From Pokkaliibacter sp. MBI-7 (GTDB taxonomy: Bacteria > Pseudomonadota > Gammaproteobacteria > Pseudomonadales > Balneatricaceae): a stretch of DNA of 64,000 nt. The DNA is taken from positions 4,179,001 to 4,243,000 of the forward strand of contig NZ_JARVTG010000001.1 in the NCBI RefSeq assembly GCF_029846635.1. Reading direction: 5' to 3'. A program made the translations under genes and the position numbers. Shown here piece after piece: positions 1 through 7,762 of the stretch; the stretch's first letter is position 1, and each line of letters opens with the position of its first letter. Below the pieces are notes generated by a model. It worked only from the letters and a program-made list of their open reading frames with translations, was not told the origin of the DNA and ran no database searches.

Positions 1-149
1 ACGATGGAGCTAGAGCGAAAGAATAATCGAAGCGCGTAGCGCTGTGCAGCTTTTTGAGAGAGGGTTTTGTATCGATTGGGCGTTTTAAATGCATGGCAGG
101 AGGTTGTGCAGCCGAGAGCGTTGCTCCCGGCATGTGTGTTGGGCGGCTT

Positions 150-509
150 TTAACTGTTGTTATCCTGCTCAAGTGCAGAGGATGAGACGTCAGCTTCTTG
201 CTTGGTCTGTGCACGTTTAGCGAGAGTGCGTCGTGACTCGTGAGCCAGAATGACCAACGCCTGCCGGGCGTTGCTCACATCATTGGCACTTTCGGGGAGG
301 GGAATGGCCACTGCTACTTTGCCTTCTCCCGTGACTATCTCAAGATCAATATGGCGGGTGTGTATCGCCACCATCTCTACATCATCAAAGGTCTGATATT
401 CACTATATGCCCTCACATAGTCAGCCAGCGCTTGTTTGTGATCCTTGTTCATGTGCTCCACGATACTTTGGCTGAGCGCAGTGCTGAGTGAAGTTGATAT
501 GTTCATCAT
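150..509 (-). CDS. DUF2470 domain small protein
   Basis: The 119-residue product has a MNKDH motif near residue 20, followed by a short alpha/beta domain with His-Thr-Arg-His around residues 50-53. This is the pattern of DUF2470, the C-terminal domain of HugZ-type heme-utilisation proteins. Here the domain stands alone, without the FMN-binding split barrel, so heme degradation cannot be inferred. It has no signal peptide and is probably cytosolic. It is followed by a charged, low-complexity tail (about residues 95-119). Two adjacent ATG codons leave the start uncertain by one codon. Family assignment is fairly secure; function is unknown. Confidence 0.7.
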   Translation of the reverse strand: MMNISTSLSTALSQSIVEHMNKDHKQALADYVRAYSEYQTFDDVEMVAIHTRHIDLEIVTGEGKVAVAIPLPESANDVSNARQALVILAHESRRTLAKRAQTKQEADVSSSALEQDNNS

Positions 510-664
510 TTAGTTAGTCATCCTTGTCATGGGGCATCCCTTATTGGATCCGGCTTATGCCAACTGGTGCGTGCTGACCCATTTTCAGCACTAATAATGT
601 GGTGCTGTTTTCTACCACAAAAGGTTCAGGTAAAAAAGTTGGTGGTTGTCGTGTGTTGTGTGTC

Positions 665-1081
665 TCAGCGGTTTGGAGGGATTGCATAGGTGGTCGTGAC
701 ATGGGCGATCAACTCCTGTTGATCTTCATTGCGCAGAAGTACTTCACCTACGGCCAGACGCTTGCCCAGCTTGAACAACTTTGCGTCAGCAATGATAGCG
801 CTGCCTGCATCAGCCTTGCGCATGAAGTTGATATTCAGACTGGTGGTTACTGCTAATGGAGCGGGTCCAATAGCGCCCAGTAATGCGGCATAAAAAGCAA
901 CATCCGCCAGTCCCATCAGGGTTGGTCCTGAAACAGTGTTACCAGGACGTGTGTGGCGATGATCTGTCCGCATTTTCATCGTGGCGTGGTGATGCGTGAG
1001 TGCTATAACGTCGCCATACGGATGATCGAATAAAGCCAGTAAGTATTGGTTCAGCTCTTCAGCAGATGCCCAGTGCAGCAT
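665..1081 (-). CDS. PaaI-family hotdog thioesterase
   Basis: The 138-residue protein fits a single hotdog domain of the PaaI/YdiI acyl-CoA thioesterase type. The central segment, with TVSGPTLMGLADVAFYAALL around residues 50-70, resembles the family's G-x-x-x-x-L-A-D-x-A hotdog helix. The later LNINFMRKADAG strand is also typical. The substrate cannot be named. It is co-oriented with the DUF2470 gene, with about 150 bases between them, so they may be separately transcribed. Length and fold match the family, so I am confident of the class but not of a specific role. Confidence 0.75.
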   Translation of the reverse strand: MLHWASAEELNQYLLALFDHPYGDVIALTHHHATMKMRTDHRHTRPGNTVSGPTLMGLADVAFYAALLGAIGPAPLAVTTSLNINFMRKADAGSAIIADAKLFKLGKRLAVGEVLLRNEDQQELIAHVTTTYAIPPNR

Positions 1082-1380
1082 GATGTGATTTCCATTTATT
1101 GTTATTGCGAGTGTTCAGCACTCATAGAGTGGGCTGCTTACGCCGTTATTGTTTATACACATTAGTGAGTGATCTGCCGTAGCGGAAAGACGACTATTGT
1201 CGAGTGGGTGCTGCCGGGAAGAAAAGACTTGCACTTGGTGATGAATCAGCTAGATTTTCCTACTCGCTTGAGATGTCACATGAGATGTGATGGCTGTTGA
1301 AGTCCCTGCACTTATTGCGGTGCGGTATCTGAAGTGTGTGGCTGTGAGTCTCAAAGATTCGCAAAAACATATATTTAGTA
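1082..1380. other. intergenic region upstream of tRNA cluster
   Basis: I see no gene here. The segment holds the promoter side of the thioesterase gene and the upstream part of the tRNA promoter. It contains alternating GAGTG/CACTC/GAGTG segments (1109-1131) that could form either of two hairpins. It also has TGAGATGT repeated with a 12-base period (1269-1288), overlapping the palindrome TCACAT-GAG-ATGTGA (1276-1290). The A/T-rich stretch 1360-1380 could serve as an UP element for the tRNA promoter. Confidence 0.5.
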
Positions 1381-1409
1381 TTGACTCAGCCGGTCAAATC
1401 ATTATTATG
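1381..1409 (+). promoter_or_regulatory. tRNA operon promoter (sigma70)
   Basis: A -35 TTGACT (1381-1386) and a -10 TATTAT (1403-1408) are separated by 16 bases. The next bases, GCGCCG, form a GC-rich discriminator, a feature of stringently controlled stable-RNA promoters. An A/T-rich upstream segment could act as an UP element. The predicted start lies only about 8-10 bases before the mature 5' end of the first tRNA-Ser. Confidence 0.7.
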
Positions 1410-1423
1410 TGCGCCGTCGAAAC

Positions 1424-1511
1424 GGAGGGATGGCCGAGTGGTTTAAGGCAGCGGTCTTGAAAACCGCCGTGGGGAGACCCACCGTGAGTTCGAATCTCAC
1501 TTCCTCCGCCA
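1424..1511 (+). tRNA. tRNA-Ser (anticodon TGA), copy 1
   Basis: The sequence folds as a class II tRNA with acceptor stem GGAGGGA/TTCCTCC, anticodon loop CTTGAAA giving UGA (reads UCA), a long variable arm GTGGG-GAGA-CCCAC, a T-loop TTCGAAT and encoded CCA. It is 88 bases long. It differs from the second copy (1922-2009) only in the variable arm. Confidence 0.95.
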
Positions 1512-1518
1512 CCGATGT

Positions 1519-1594
1519 TCCCTGATAGCTCAGTCGGTAGAGCAGCGGACTGTTAATCCGTTGGTCGCTGGTTCGAGTCCAGCTCGGGGAGCCA
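1519..1594 (+). tRNA. tRNA-Asn (anticodon GTT)
   Basis: A 76-base cloverleaf with acceptor TCCCTGA paired to TCGGGGA (one T-G pair), anticodon loop CTGTTAA giving GUU, T-loop TTCGAGT and encoded CCA. It lies 7 bases after tRNA-Ser, so the two must be processed from one precursor. Confidence 0.95.
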
Positions 1595-1595
1595 T

Positions 1596-1671
1596 GGGTC
1601 GTTAGCTCAGTTGGTAGAGCAGTTGGCTTTTAACCAATTGGTCGCAGGTTCGAGTCCTGCACGACCCACCA
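1596..1671 (+). tRNA. tRNA-Lys (anticodon TTT), copy 1
   Basis: A 76-base cloverleaf with acceptor GGGTCGT/ACGACCC, anticodon loop CTTTTAA giving UUU, T-loop TTCGAGT and encoded CCA. It begins one base after the CCA of tRNA-Asn. It is identical to the three other tRNA-Lys genes in the cluster. Confidence 0.95.
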
Positions 1672-1697
1672 TTTTTTATTTTTTCTCATGCATGCAT

Positions 1698-1773
1698 GGG
1701 TCGTTAGCTCAGTTGGTAGAGCAGTTGGCTTTTAACCAATTGGTCGCAGGTTCGAGTCCTGCACGACCCACCA
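1698..1773 (+). tRNA. tRNA-Lys (anticodon TTT), copy 2
   Basis: Identical over 76 bases to copy 1, with anticodon UUU and encoded CCA. It is separated from copy 1 by a 26-base spacer unrelated to the other spacers. Confidence 0.95.
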
Positions 1774-1790
1774 TCATGAACCCTCGTTTA

Positions 1791-1866
1791 GGGTCGTTAG
1801 CTCAGTTGGTAGAGCAGTTGGCTTTTAACCAATTGGTCGCAGGTTCGAGTCCTGCACGACCCACCA
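1791..1866 (+). tRNA. tRNA-Lys (anticodon TTT), copy 3
   Basis: Identical over 76 bases to copies 1 and 2, with encoded CCA. A 17-base spacer separates it from copy 2. Confidence 0.95.
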
Positions 1867-1921
1867 TGCAAGAGCAAGTAACAAGGCCGTTTGCCTTAGT
1901 GAAAACTCGATCAGTGGACGG

Positions 1922-2009
1922 GGAGGGATGGCCGAGTGGTTTAAGGCAGCGGTCTTGAAAACCGCCGAGTGTAACAGCTCCGTGAGTTCGAATCTCACTT
2001 CCTCCGCCA
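1922..2009 (+). tRNA. tRNA-Ser (anticodon TGA), copy 2
   Basis: An 88-base class II tRNA identical to copy 1 in acceptor, D, anticodon and T arms, with anticodon UGA and encoded CCA. Its 14-base variable arm, GAGTGTAACAGCTC, differs completely from copy 1 and forms only about four pairs, one of them G-U. Confidence 0.93.
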
Positions 2010-2042
2010 GCACCAAATAGCACCTTCAGGTGTTTCTTAGAT

Positions 2043-2118
2043 GGGTCGTTAGCTCAGTTGGTAGAGCAGTTGGCTTTTAACCAATTGGTCGCAGGTTCGA
2101 GTCCTGCACGACCCACCA
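2043..2118 (+). tRNA. tRNA-Lys (anticodon TTT), copy 4
   Basis: Identical over 76 bases to the other three tRNA-Lys genes. It is the last tRNA of the cluster. I see no strong intrinsic terminator directly after it. Confidence 0.95.
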
Positions 2119-2446
2119 TTTGCTACTCACCAAGCTGTATTTCATCTCTTATATATTCTCCTCTACTGCCATCTGAATTTTTTCGCATGCTCGCAATTGA
2201 GTCTTTATGGTGCATCACAGTCTGCGCCGTTTCTTCTCTGTGCATTGCTTAAAACGTTTTGTTGGGCTAAATGGGGCATTCTCCTGTATTGAATGCCTGC
2301 TCTCTTCTGTTATGTCTCCGCTACCGGCCTGTTTGGTGTCCCTATTGTGCTCACGCATCTACAGAATCGTGATTTGTACCTCCTGTTATTTCCTCCGTGT
2401 AGTTTGCTGAGAGTGTTTTCCTGTCACTGCGTGTTTTATTCCCCTA
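2119..2446. other. intergenic region tRNA-Lys to eutB
   Basis: I see no convincing gene here. Short open frames (for example 2207-2410) lack ribosome sites and recognisable composition. The region probably holds the end of the tRNA transcript and upstream activator sites for the eutB promoter, but I cannot identify them. Confidence 0.4.
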
Positions 2447-2461
2447 TGGCATAGAGATTGA
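2447..2461 (+). promoter_or_regulatory. sigma54-like promoter of eutBC
   Basis: TGGCATA (2447-2453), four bases, then TTGA (2458-2461) matches the -24/-12 layout of sigma54 promoters, with GG and the -12 dinucleotide separated by ten bases. The -12 element has GA where GC is usual. Predicted transcription would start near 2473, about 50 bases before eutB. In pseudomonads, ethanolamine catabolism is controlled by a sigma54 activator, which suits this reading. Confidence 0.5.
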
Positions 2462-2524
2462 AAGGCTTCAGTCGCTATCAGGTGCGTTTTGTACCTGGTT
2501 TTCAAACTAAGTCGAGGCAGGGGT

Positions 2525-3907
2525 ATGGCGTATCAGCTGGATTTAGGTTCAATGAGATATCGTTTTGCGGATCTCAGAACTCTGCTGGCAAAGGCAACTC
2601 CGCTGCGCTCTGGTGACGTCCTGGCAGGGCTGGCTGCAGAGAATGCTCAGGAGCGAGCAGCTGCGCAATGGGCGCTGGCGGATGTGCCGCTGAAAACCTT
2701 TCTGCATGAAACGGTGATTGGCTATGAAGAAGATGAGGTCACGCGGCTCATTATCGATAGTCATGATGCGGGGGCTTTTGCCAGGGTGGCGCACCTTACC
2801 GTCGGTGGCTTCCGTGACTGGTTGCTATCCGATGCCGCAGATTCTCATGTTTTGAATGCGCTGGCGCCAGGTTTAACACCTGAGATGGTGGCGGCAGTTA
2901 GCAAGATCATGCGTGTACAGGATTTGATTCTGGTCGCGCGCAAGTGTGAAGTGGTAACTCGGTTTCGCAACACGATTGGTCTTAAAGGGCGTATGTCCAC
3001 CCGGCTGCAGCCGAATCACCCGACTGATGATCCCTCTGGTGTGGCTGCTACGCTGCTGGATGGCCTGTTGTATGGCAATGGTGATGCGGTCATCGGTATC
3101 AATCCTGCCACGGATAACTATCAGGCTGTGACGCGCCTTATGTGCATGCTGGATGAGGTCATTCAGCACTACCGCATTCCCACACAATCCTGTGTGTTGA
3201 CCCATGTAACCACTCACATTGAAGCGATAAACCGAGGAGCCCCAGTAGATCTGATATTTCAATCCATCGCTGGTACCGAGGCGGCGAATGCCAGCTTTGG
3301 TGTGAGCCTGAGTATTTTGCAGGAGGCTTACGAAGCCGGGTTGTCATTGAAGAGAGGTGCGATTGGCGACAACCTGATGTATTTCGAGACCGGTCAGGGG
3401 AGTGCACTGTCTGCCAATGCTTATCACGGCGTTGATCAGCAAACCTGCGAGGTGCGTGCTTATGCTGTGGCACGTCAGTTCAGGCCATTACTGGTCAATA
3501 CTGTGGTTGGATTTATTGGTCCTGAATATCTGTACAACGGCAAGCAGATTATACGCGCCGGGTTGGAAGACCATTTTTGCGGCAAGCTGCTGGGGCTGCC
3601 GATGGGGTGTGATATTTGCTACACCAATCATGCAGAAGCGGATCAGGACGACATGGACATGTTGCTGACTCAGCTGGGAGTGGCAGGTATCAACTACATC
3701 ATGGGCATACCTGGCTCTGATGACATCATGCTGAACTATCAGACTACCTCTTTTCATGATGCCCTCTACGTACGGCAAGTGCTGGGGTTGCGTCCGGCTC
3801 CTGAGTTCGAGTCCTGGTTGATGCGAAACGGCATTTTTGATGACCGTGGCCGCCTGTTGAGTGGGGTGCAGTTACCTGCTGCCTTTGCTCATCTCCAGGT
3901 TCAATAA
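2525..3907 (+). CDS. eutB: ethanolamine ammonia-lyase large subunit
   Basis: The product (460 residues from this ATG) is the catalytic TIM-barrel subunit of adenosylcobalamin-dependent ethanolamine ammonia-lyase, which splits ethanolamine into acetaldehyde and ammonia. It follows the EutB sequence throughout: LRSGDVLAG near the N-terminus, SARLQPN-type substrate region (here TRLQPNHPTDD), the conserved CVLTHVTTHIEAINRGAP, YFETGQGSALSA and FIGPEYLYNGKQIIRAGLEDHF. I chose the ATG at 2525 because GAGG lies just upstream and it restores family length (about 453). eutC follows after 47 bases. No microcompartment genes are present, so this is the short eut system. Confidence 0.95.
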   Translation: MAYQLDLGSMRYRFADLRTLLAKATPLRSGDVLAGLAAENAQERAAAQWALADVPLKTFLHETVIGYEEDEVTRLIIDSHDAGAFARVAHLTVGGFRDWLLSDAADSHVLNALAPGLTPEMVAAVSKIMRVQDLILVARKCEVVTRFRNTIGLKGRMSTRLQPNHPTDDPSGVAATLLDGLLYGNGDAVIGINPATDNYQAVTRLMCMLDEVIQHYRIPTQSCVLTHVTTHIEAINRGAPVDLIFQSIAGTEAANASFGVSLSILQEAYEAGLSLKRGAIGDNLMYFETGQGSALSANAYHGVDQQTCEVRAYAVARQFRPLLVNTVVGFIGPEYLYNGKQIIRAGLEDHFCGKLLGLPMGCDICYTNHAEADQDDMDMLLTQLGVAGINYIMGIPGSDDIMLNYQTTSFHDALYVRQVLGLRPAPEFESWLMRNGIFDDRGRLLSGVQLPAAFAHLQVQ

Positions 3908-3954
3908 CGGTCAGTTTTGATGGAATGCATTGGTTATAAAGGGTAGTGGCTTGA

Positions 3955-4812
3955 ATGAGTGAGCAGGAATCATCCGTCGTGGTTAATGCGTGGTCTAACT
4001 TGCGTCAGTTTACTGATGCGCGCATTGCGCTTGGGCGTGCTGGAACCAGTGTGCCGACCGCTGCATTACTGGCGTTTCAGCTTGATCATGCGCGAGCGCG
4101 AGATGCGGTGCATCTGCCGTTAGATATGGCGTTACTTCAGAGGCAGTTAGCCTCAGCAGGGCTTGAATCGCTGCAGGTGCAGAGCAGGGCTCACAATCGT
4201 CTGGTGTATCTGCAACGGCCTGACTGGGGAAGAAGGTTGAATGCTGAATCGGTCAGTGTGCTGGAGCAGCGAGTTGCGGCCGCCCTGATCGCTGAAGGTG
4301 TCGATGAGGGTGTATTGGGGGCTGATGAGCGGCTATGGGATGTGGCTATCGTGATTGTTGATGGTCTGTCGTCTCAGGCTGTTCAGGCGCACAGTGCTGC
4401 CATGGTTTCCCGTCTGGCTGCGGCCTTTGATCAATCCGGATTGACCCTGGCGCCGGTTGTTCTGGTGCAACAGGGCAGAGTGGCTGTTGGGGATGAGGTG
4501 GCGGAAGTGCTGCGAGCCAGAACGGTGGTGCTTTTGGTTGGTGAGCGCCCTGGTCTGAGCTCGCCAGATAGTCTGGGTATCTACTTTACCTATGCGCCAA
4601 AGGTCGGGCTGACAGATGCTGCGCGTAACTGCATTTCTAATATTCGTCCTGCGGGTCTGAGCTATGAGCAGGCTTGTGGGAAATTGATGTATTTGTTGCT
4701 GGAAGCGAATCGTCGCGGATTGTCGGGAGTGCAATTGAAAGACGAGAGCGAGGTGGAGCCTGCTCAAATACTGACCTCTGTAAACAGGAATTTCCTGTTG
4801 CCAAAGGAATAG
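3955..4812 (+). CDS. eutC: ethanolamine ammonia-lyase small subunit
   Basis: The 285-residue protein matches EutC, the light chain that helps bind adenosylcobalamin at the interface with EutB. Recognisable segments are LRQFTDARIALGRAGTSVPTAALLAFQLDHARARDAV at the N-terminus and VVLLVGERPGLSSPDSLGIYFTYAPKVGLTDAARNCISNIRPAGLSYEQA near the C-terminus. The length is close to the E. coli protein (295). It lies 47 bases after eutB on the same strand, so the two are almost certainly one transcript. Confidence 0.95.
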   Translation: MSEQESSVVVNAWSNLRQFTDARIALGRAGTSVPTAALLAFQLDHARARDAVHLPLDMALLQRQLASAGLESLQVQSRAHNRLVYLQRPDWGRRLNAESVSVLEQRVAAALIAEGVDEGVLGADERLWDVAIVIVDGLSSQAVQAHSAAMVSRLAAAFDQSGLTLAPVVLVQQGRVAVGDEVAEVLRARTVVLLVGERPGLSSPDSLGIYFTYAPKVGLTDAARNCISNIRPAGLSYEQACGKLMYLLLEANRRGLSGVQLKDESEVEPAQILTSVNRNFLLPKE

Positions 4813-4850
4813 TTGCTGGGTCAGGGAGGGGCGTTATTTTCAGGTTCGCT

Positions 4851-4885
4851 GAAAAGCACTCAGACCCATATGCAGGGCCTGAGTG
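4851..4885 (-). terminator. probable terminator of zwf-pgl-eda
   Basis: CACTCAG (4857-4863) and CTGAGTG (4879-4885) form a stem with an inner CCC/GGG, followed on the minus strand by CTTTTC. It lies between the convergent eutC and eda genes. The U-tract is short, so strength is uncertain. Confidence 0.45.
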
Positions 4886-4907
4886 TTGTGAGGCAGTAGT
4901 AAGGTTC

Positions 4908-5567
4908 TTACTTCTGCAGTGGTACTAGTGACGAACGAGTGATTTCAGTAATACGTTCCCAGTTGCCATGTTTGACGGCGTCATTCGGTACAACCCAGCT
5001 GCCACCTACTGCCATGATGTTGGGCTGCTTGAGGTAGTCCAGGTAGTTGTGCAGGCCAATGCCGCCGGTCGGGCAGAAGCGCACTTGTGAAAATGGGCCA
5101 TGCAGGGATTTGATAAAGGGCAGGCCACCGGCTGCTTCAGCAGGGAAGAACTTGAAGCGGTCAAAGCCTGCATCCAGACCCATGATGATTTCCGACACGG
5201 TGGCTACGCCGGGCAGGAAGGGCACATTGCGGCTTTTGGCGCTTTTCAGCAGGTCCACGGATAGGCCAGGTGTCACAATAAACTCAGCTCCTGCTGCCAG
5301 AACCTGATCCATCTGCTTTTCATTGACGACGGTGCCTGCCCCGACAGTAATTCCTTCCAGTTCGCTCTTGGCTAGTGCAATGGCGTCCAGCGCTGCATCT
5401 GAGCGCAGTGTGATCTCAAGAATTGTAATGCCTCCCGCCTGAAGGGCGCGAGCCAGGGGCAGAATCTGCTCAGCCTGTTCAACGACAATTACCGGGATGA
5501 TAGGGTTGCGCGCGCACAGCGAGTCGATCTGCTGGCTGATGGTACTGGTAGTCTGAGTGGTCATCAT
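4908..5567 (-). CDS. eda: KDPG aldolase
   Basis: This is the 219-residue class I aldolase that cleaves 2-keto-3-deoxy-6-phosphogluconate to pyruvate and glyceraldehyde 3-phosphate, the last step of the Entner-Doudoroff pathway. The catalytic Glu is in ILEITLRS (near residue 52), the Schiff-base Lys is in RFKFFPAEAAGG (near residue 139), and the phosphate-binding PTGGI follows. AGGAAGCC directly before the first of two ATG codons supports this start. It is the last gene of a zwf-pgl-eda operon, 37 bases after pgl. edd is not in the window. Confidence 0.95.
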   Translation of the reverse strand: MMTTQTTSTISQQIDSLCARNPIIPVIVVEQAEQILPLARALQAGGITILEITLRSDAALDAIALAKSELEGITVGAGTVVNEKQMDQVLAAGAEFIVTPGLSVDLLKSAKSRNVPFLPGVATVSEIIMGLDAGFDRFKFFPAEAAGGLPFIKSLHGPFSQVRFCPTGGIGLHNYLDYLKQPNIMAVGGSWVVPNDAVKHGNWERITEITRSSLVPLQK

Positions 5568-5604
5568 GGCTTCCTGTGTTTGTTAGGGTGGCTACGAGGG
5601 GTCC

Positions 5605-6294
5605 TCAGGGACACCAGTAGATTTCCAATTGGGGGAGGGGCAAAAAGGCGCGAATGGGCATGGCCATCTCGTCACCTTCTGCCAGAGCCTGTTGTAGCGT
5701 GGCAAGCTTGTCTTCACCCTGGATGTGCAATATCAGTGTCTTGCTGGCACTCAGGTAGGCCCGGCTCAGGGTTAGTCGCAAATGAGGGGCTGTGGGGGGC
5801 TGAACAAACAGGCTGCGGGCAGATTGTTGCATATCCATCGCTGCTGCCAGCTGCTCTGCCTCGGGAAACAACGAGGCGGTATGTCCGTCATTGCCCATGC
5901 CGAGTACTGCTACATCCAGTGTCGCGGGCAGTTGCTTGAGCGTTTCTTCAATAGCGGCCTGAGCGCTGACCTGTTCACCACTCTGATACAGCGGAAGAAA
6001 GGTGGTTGCAGCAGCCTGCTGTTGCAGTAGATGGCGACGTACCAGCGCACCATTGCTATCAGCATGCTGTTCGTTGACCCAGCGCTCATCCACCAGAGTC
6101 ACCAGTGTGTCAGGCCAGCAGCATTCTTGTTCTGCCAATGCCTGAAACATTCTGGTGGGAGTACGCCCGCCTGAGACTGCCAGGCTTGGAGTGCTGCTGT
6201 TGCTGAGTTCCTGAGCTATGCGATGGCTCAGGGTTGTTGCCAGCGCTTCGCCATCATTGAACTCATGAAAACGGTTGGCAAAGTAATTACGCAT
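5605..6294 (-). CDS. pgl: 6-phosphogluconolactonase
   Basis: This DevB-type lactonase hydrolyses 6-phosphogluconolactone to 6-phosphogluconate. Family signatures are LAVSGGRTP near residue 40, VTLVDERWV near residue 65 and VLGMGNDGHTASLFP near residue 130, which contains the catalytic His. I chose the ATG at 6294, which overlaps the end of zwf by 8 bases; a GTG-initiated form would begin at 6318. The overlap implies translational coupling within the zwf-pgl-eda transcript. Confidence 0.93.
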   Translation of the reverse strand: MRNYFANRFHEFNDGEALATTLSHRIAQELSNSSTPSLAVSGGRTPTRMFQALAEQECCWPDTLVTLVDERWVNEQHADSNGALVRRHLLQQQAAATTFLPLYQSGEQVSAQAAIEETLKQLPATLDVAVLGMGNDGHTASLFPEAEQLAAAMDMQQSARSLFVQPPTAPHLRLTLSRAYLSASKTLILHIQGEDKLATLQQALAEGDEMAMPIRAFLPLPQLEIYWCP

Positions 6295-7762
6295 CTTCGT
6301 TCCAGCTCCGGCCATCACGGCTGATCAGGGCAATGGAAGACACGGGCCCCCAGGTGCCTGCCTGATATTTTTTCGGCGGCTCGTTGGAGTTTTCCCAACC
6401 CTGAATGATCTGATCAACCCAGCGCCAGGCGTATTCAACTTCATCGCGTCGCACGAACAGGGACTGGTTGCCCAGCATGACTTCCAGTAGCAAGCGTTCA
6501 TAGGCATCAGGGATACGATCCTGCTTGAAGGCTTCAGAGAAGTTCAGTTCCAGTGGGCCACTGCGTAAGCGCATGCCTTTGTCGAGGCCCTGATCCTTGG
6601 TGGCAATCTGCAGTGTCATGCCTTCATCCGGTTGCAGGCGGATGATCAGTTTGTTGCTGGCGATGTTGCGTTGGTCGGGGGCAAAGATATAGTGCGGCTG
6701 CTGGCGGAATTGGATGATGATTTCCGATACCTTGGAGGGCATGCGCTTGCCCGTACGCAGGTAGAAGGGGACGCCAGCCCAGCGCCAGTTGCCTATTTCG
6801 GCTTTCAGGGCAACGAAGGTCTCGGTGGTGGACTGCAGATTGGCGCCTTCTTCTTCCAGATAGCCAGGAACGGCTTTGCCATGCTGGGTGCCTGCTACGT
6901 ATTGGCCGCGCACGGAGTTTTGCGACAGTCGCTCGCCAGTCATGGGTTTGAGTGCGCGTAGTACTTTCAGTTTTTCGTCGCGGATGCTGTCAGCTGACAG
7001 ATCGTAGGGCGGATCCATGGCAATCAGGCAGAGCAGCTGAAGCAGATGGTTCTGGATCATATCGCGCATCTGGCCGGATTTGTCGTAGTAGCTCCAGCGA
7101 CCTTCAACCCCGACCTCTTCCGCCACGGTGATTTGTACATGGTCGATATGATTCTGGTTCCACTGCGAGCCAAACAGGTTGTTGGCAAAGCGCAGGGCAA
7201 TCAGGTTCTGTACGGTTTCTTTGCCCAGGTAATGATCGATGCGGTAGATCTGCTGCTCTTTGAAGTGCTCAGCAACCTTGTCATTGATTTCCTGTGAGGA
7301 TGCGAGATCCTTGCCCAGCGGCTTCTCCAGAACGATACGATTGGGGAGCTGACCAAGGCCGACCTTGTCCAGGTTGGCACAGATATCACCAAACACACTG
7401 GGTGGTGTGGCCATATAGGCAACCATGGGCTTGCTGTCAGCGGCAATGTGGTCAGCCAGCAGCTGATAGCCGGTAATTTCGGTCATATCTAACGCTATGT
7501 AGCTGAGGCGGGCGACAAAGCGCTGCAGGATGGTATCGTCCAGTTCACTGGTAGGGATGAAGCGCTGGAGGTTTTCTATGGCGACCTCTTTGAAGCCCTG
7601 ATCATCCAGTGGATTGCGGGCCAGGCCAATGATGCGGGTATCGGCGTGAAGCAGGTTCGCGCGATCCAGATAATAAAGTGCTTTGAGAAGTTTGCGCCGG
7701 GAAAGATCTCCCATGGCACCAAAAAGGGCTAGGTTGCAGGCGTGTTGGCTGTTCACTGTCAT
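6287..7762 (-). CDS. zwf: glucose-6-phosphate 1-dehydrogenase
   Basis: The 491-residue enzyme oxidises glucose 6-phosphate to 6-phosphogluconolactone, the entry step to the Entner-Doudoroff and pentose phosphate routes. It shows the nucleotide-binding LALFGAMGDLSRRKL at the N-terminus (Ala replaces the common Thr/Ser of GATGDL/GASGDL) and the active-site RIDHYLGKETVQN near residue 175. The open frame runs 42 codons further upstream, but the ATG at 7762 gives the family length. It is the first gene of the operon, divergent from hexR, with a palindrome 73 bases upstream that may bind HexR. Confidence 0.96.
   Translation of the reverse strand: MTVNSQHACNLALFGAMGDLSRRKLLKALYYLDRANLLHADTRIIGLARNPLDDQGFKEVAIENLQRFIPTSELDDTILQRFVARLSYIALDMTEITGYQLLADHIAADSKPMVAYMATPPSVFGDICANLDKVGLGQLPNRIVLEKPLGKDLASSQEINDKVAEHFKEQQIYRIDHYLGKETVQNLIALRFANNLFGSQWNQNHIDHVQITVAEEVGVEGRWSYYDKSGQMRDMIQNHLLQLLCLIAMDPPYDLSADSIRDEKLKVLRALKPMTGERLSQNSVRGQYVAGTQHGKAVPGYLEEEGANLQSTTETFVALKAEIGNWRWAGVPFYLRTGKRMPSKVSEIIIQFRQQPHYIFAPDQRNIASNKLIIRLQPDEGMTLQIATKDQGLDKGMRLRSGPLELNFSEAFKQDRIPDAYERLLLEVMLGNQSLFVRRDEVEYAWRWVDQIIQGWENSNEPPKKYQAGTWGPVSSIALISRDGRSWNEDA

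Noticed and set aside
586..607. CAGCAC/GTGCTG hairpin followed by TTTTC, considered as a thioesterase terminator
   Set aside because: The T-tract is on the plus strand while the gene is on the minus strand, and the stem is only six bases.
1611..1958. Open frame with repeated LVEQLAFNQLVAGSSPARPT-type units
   Set aside because: It is a translation of the repeated tRNA-Lys genes and their spacers, a well-known artefact, not a repeat protein.
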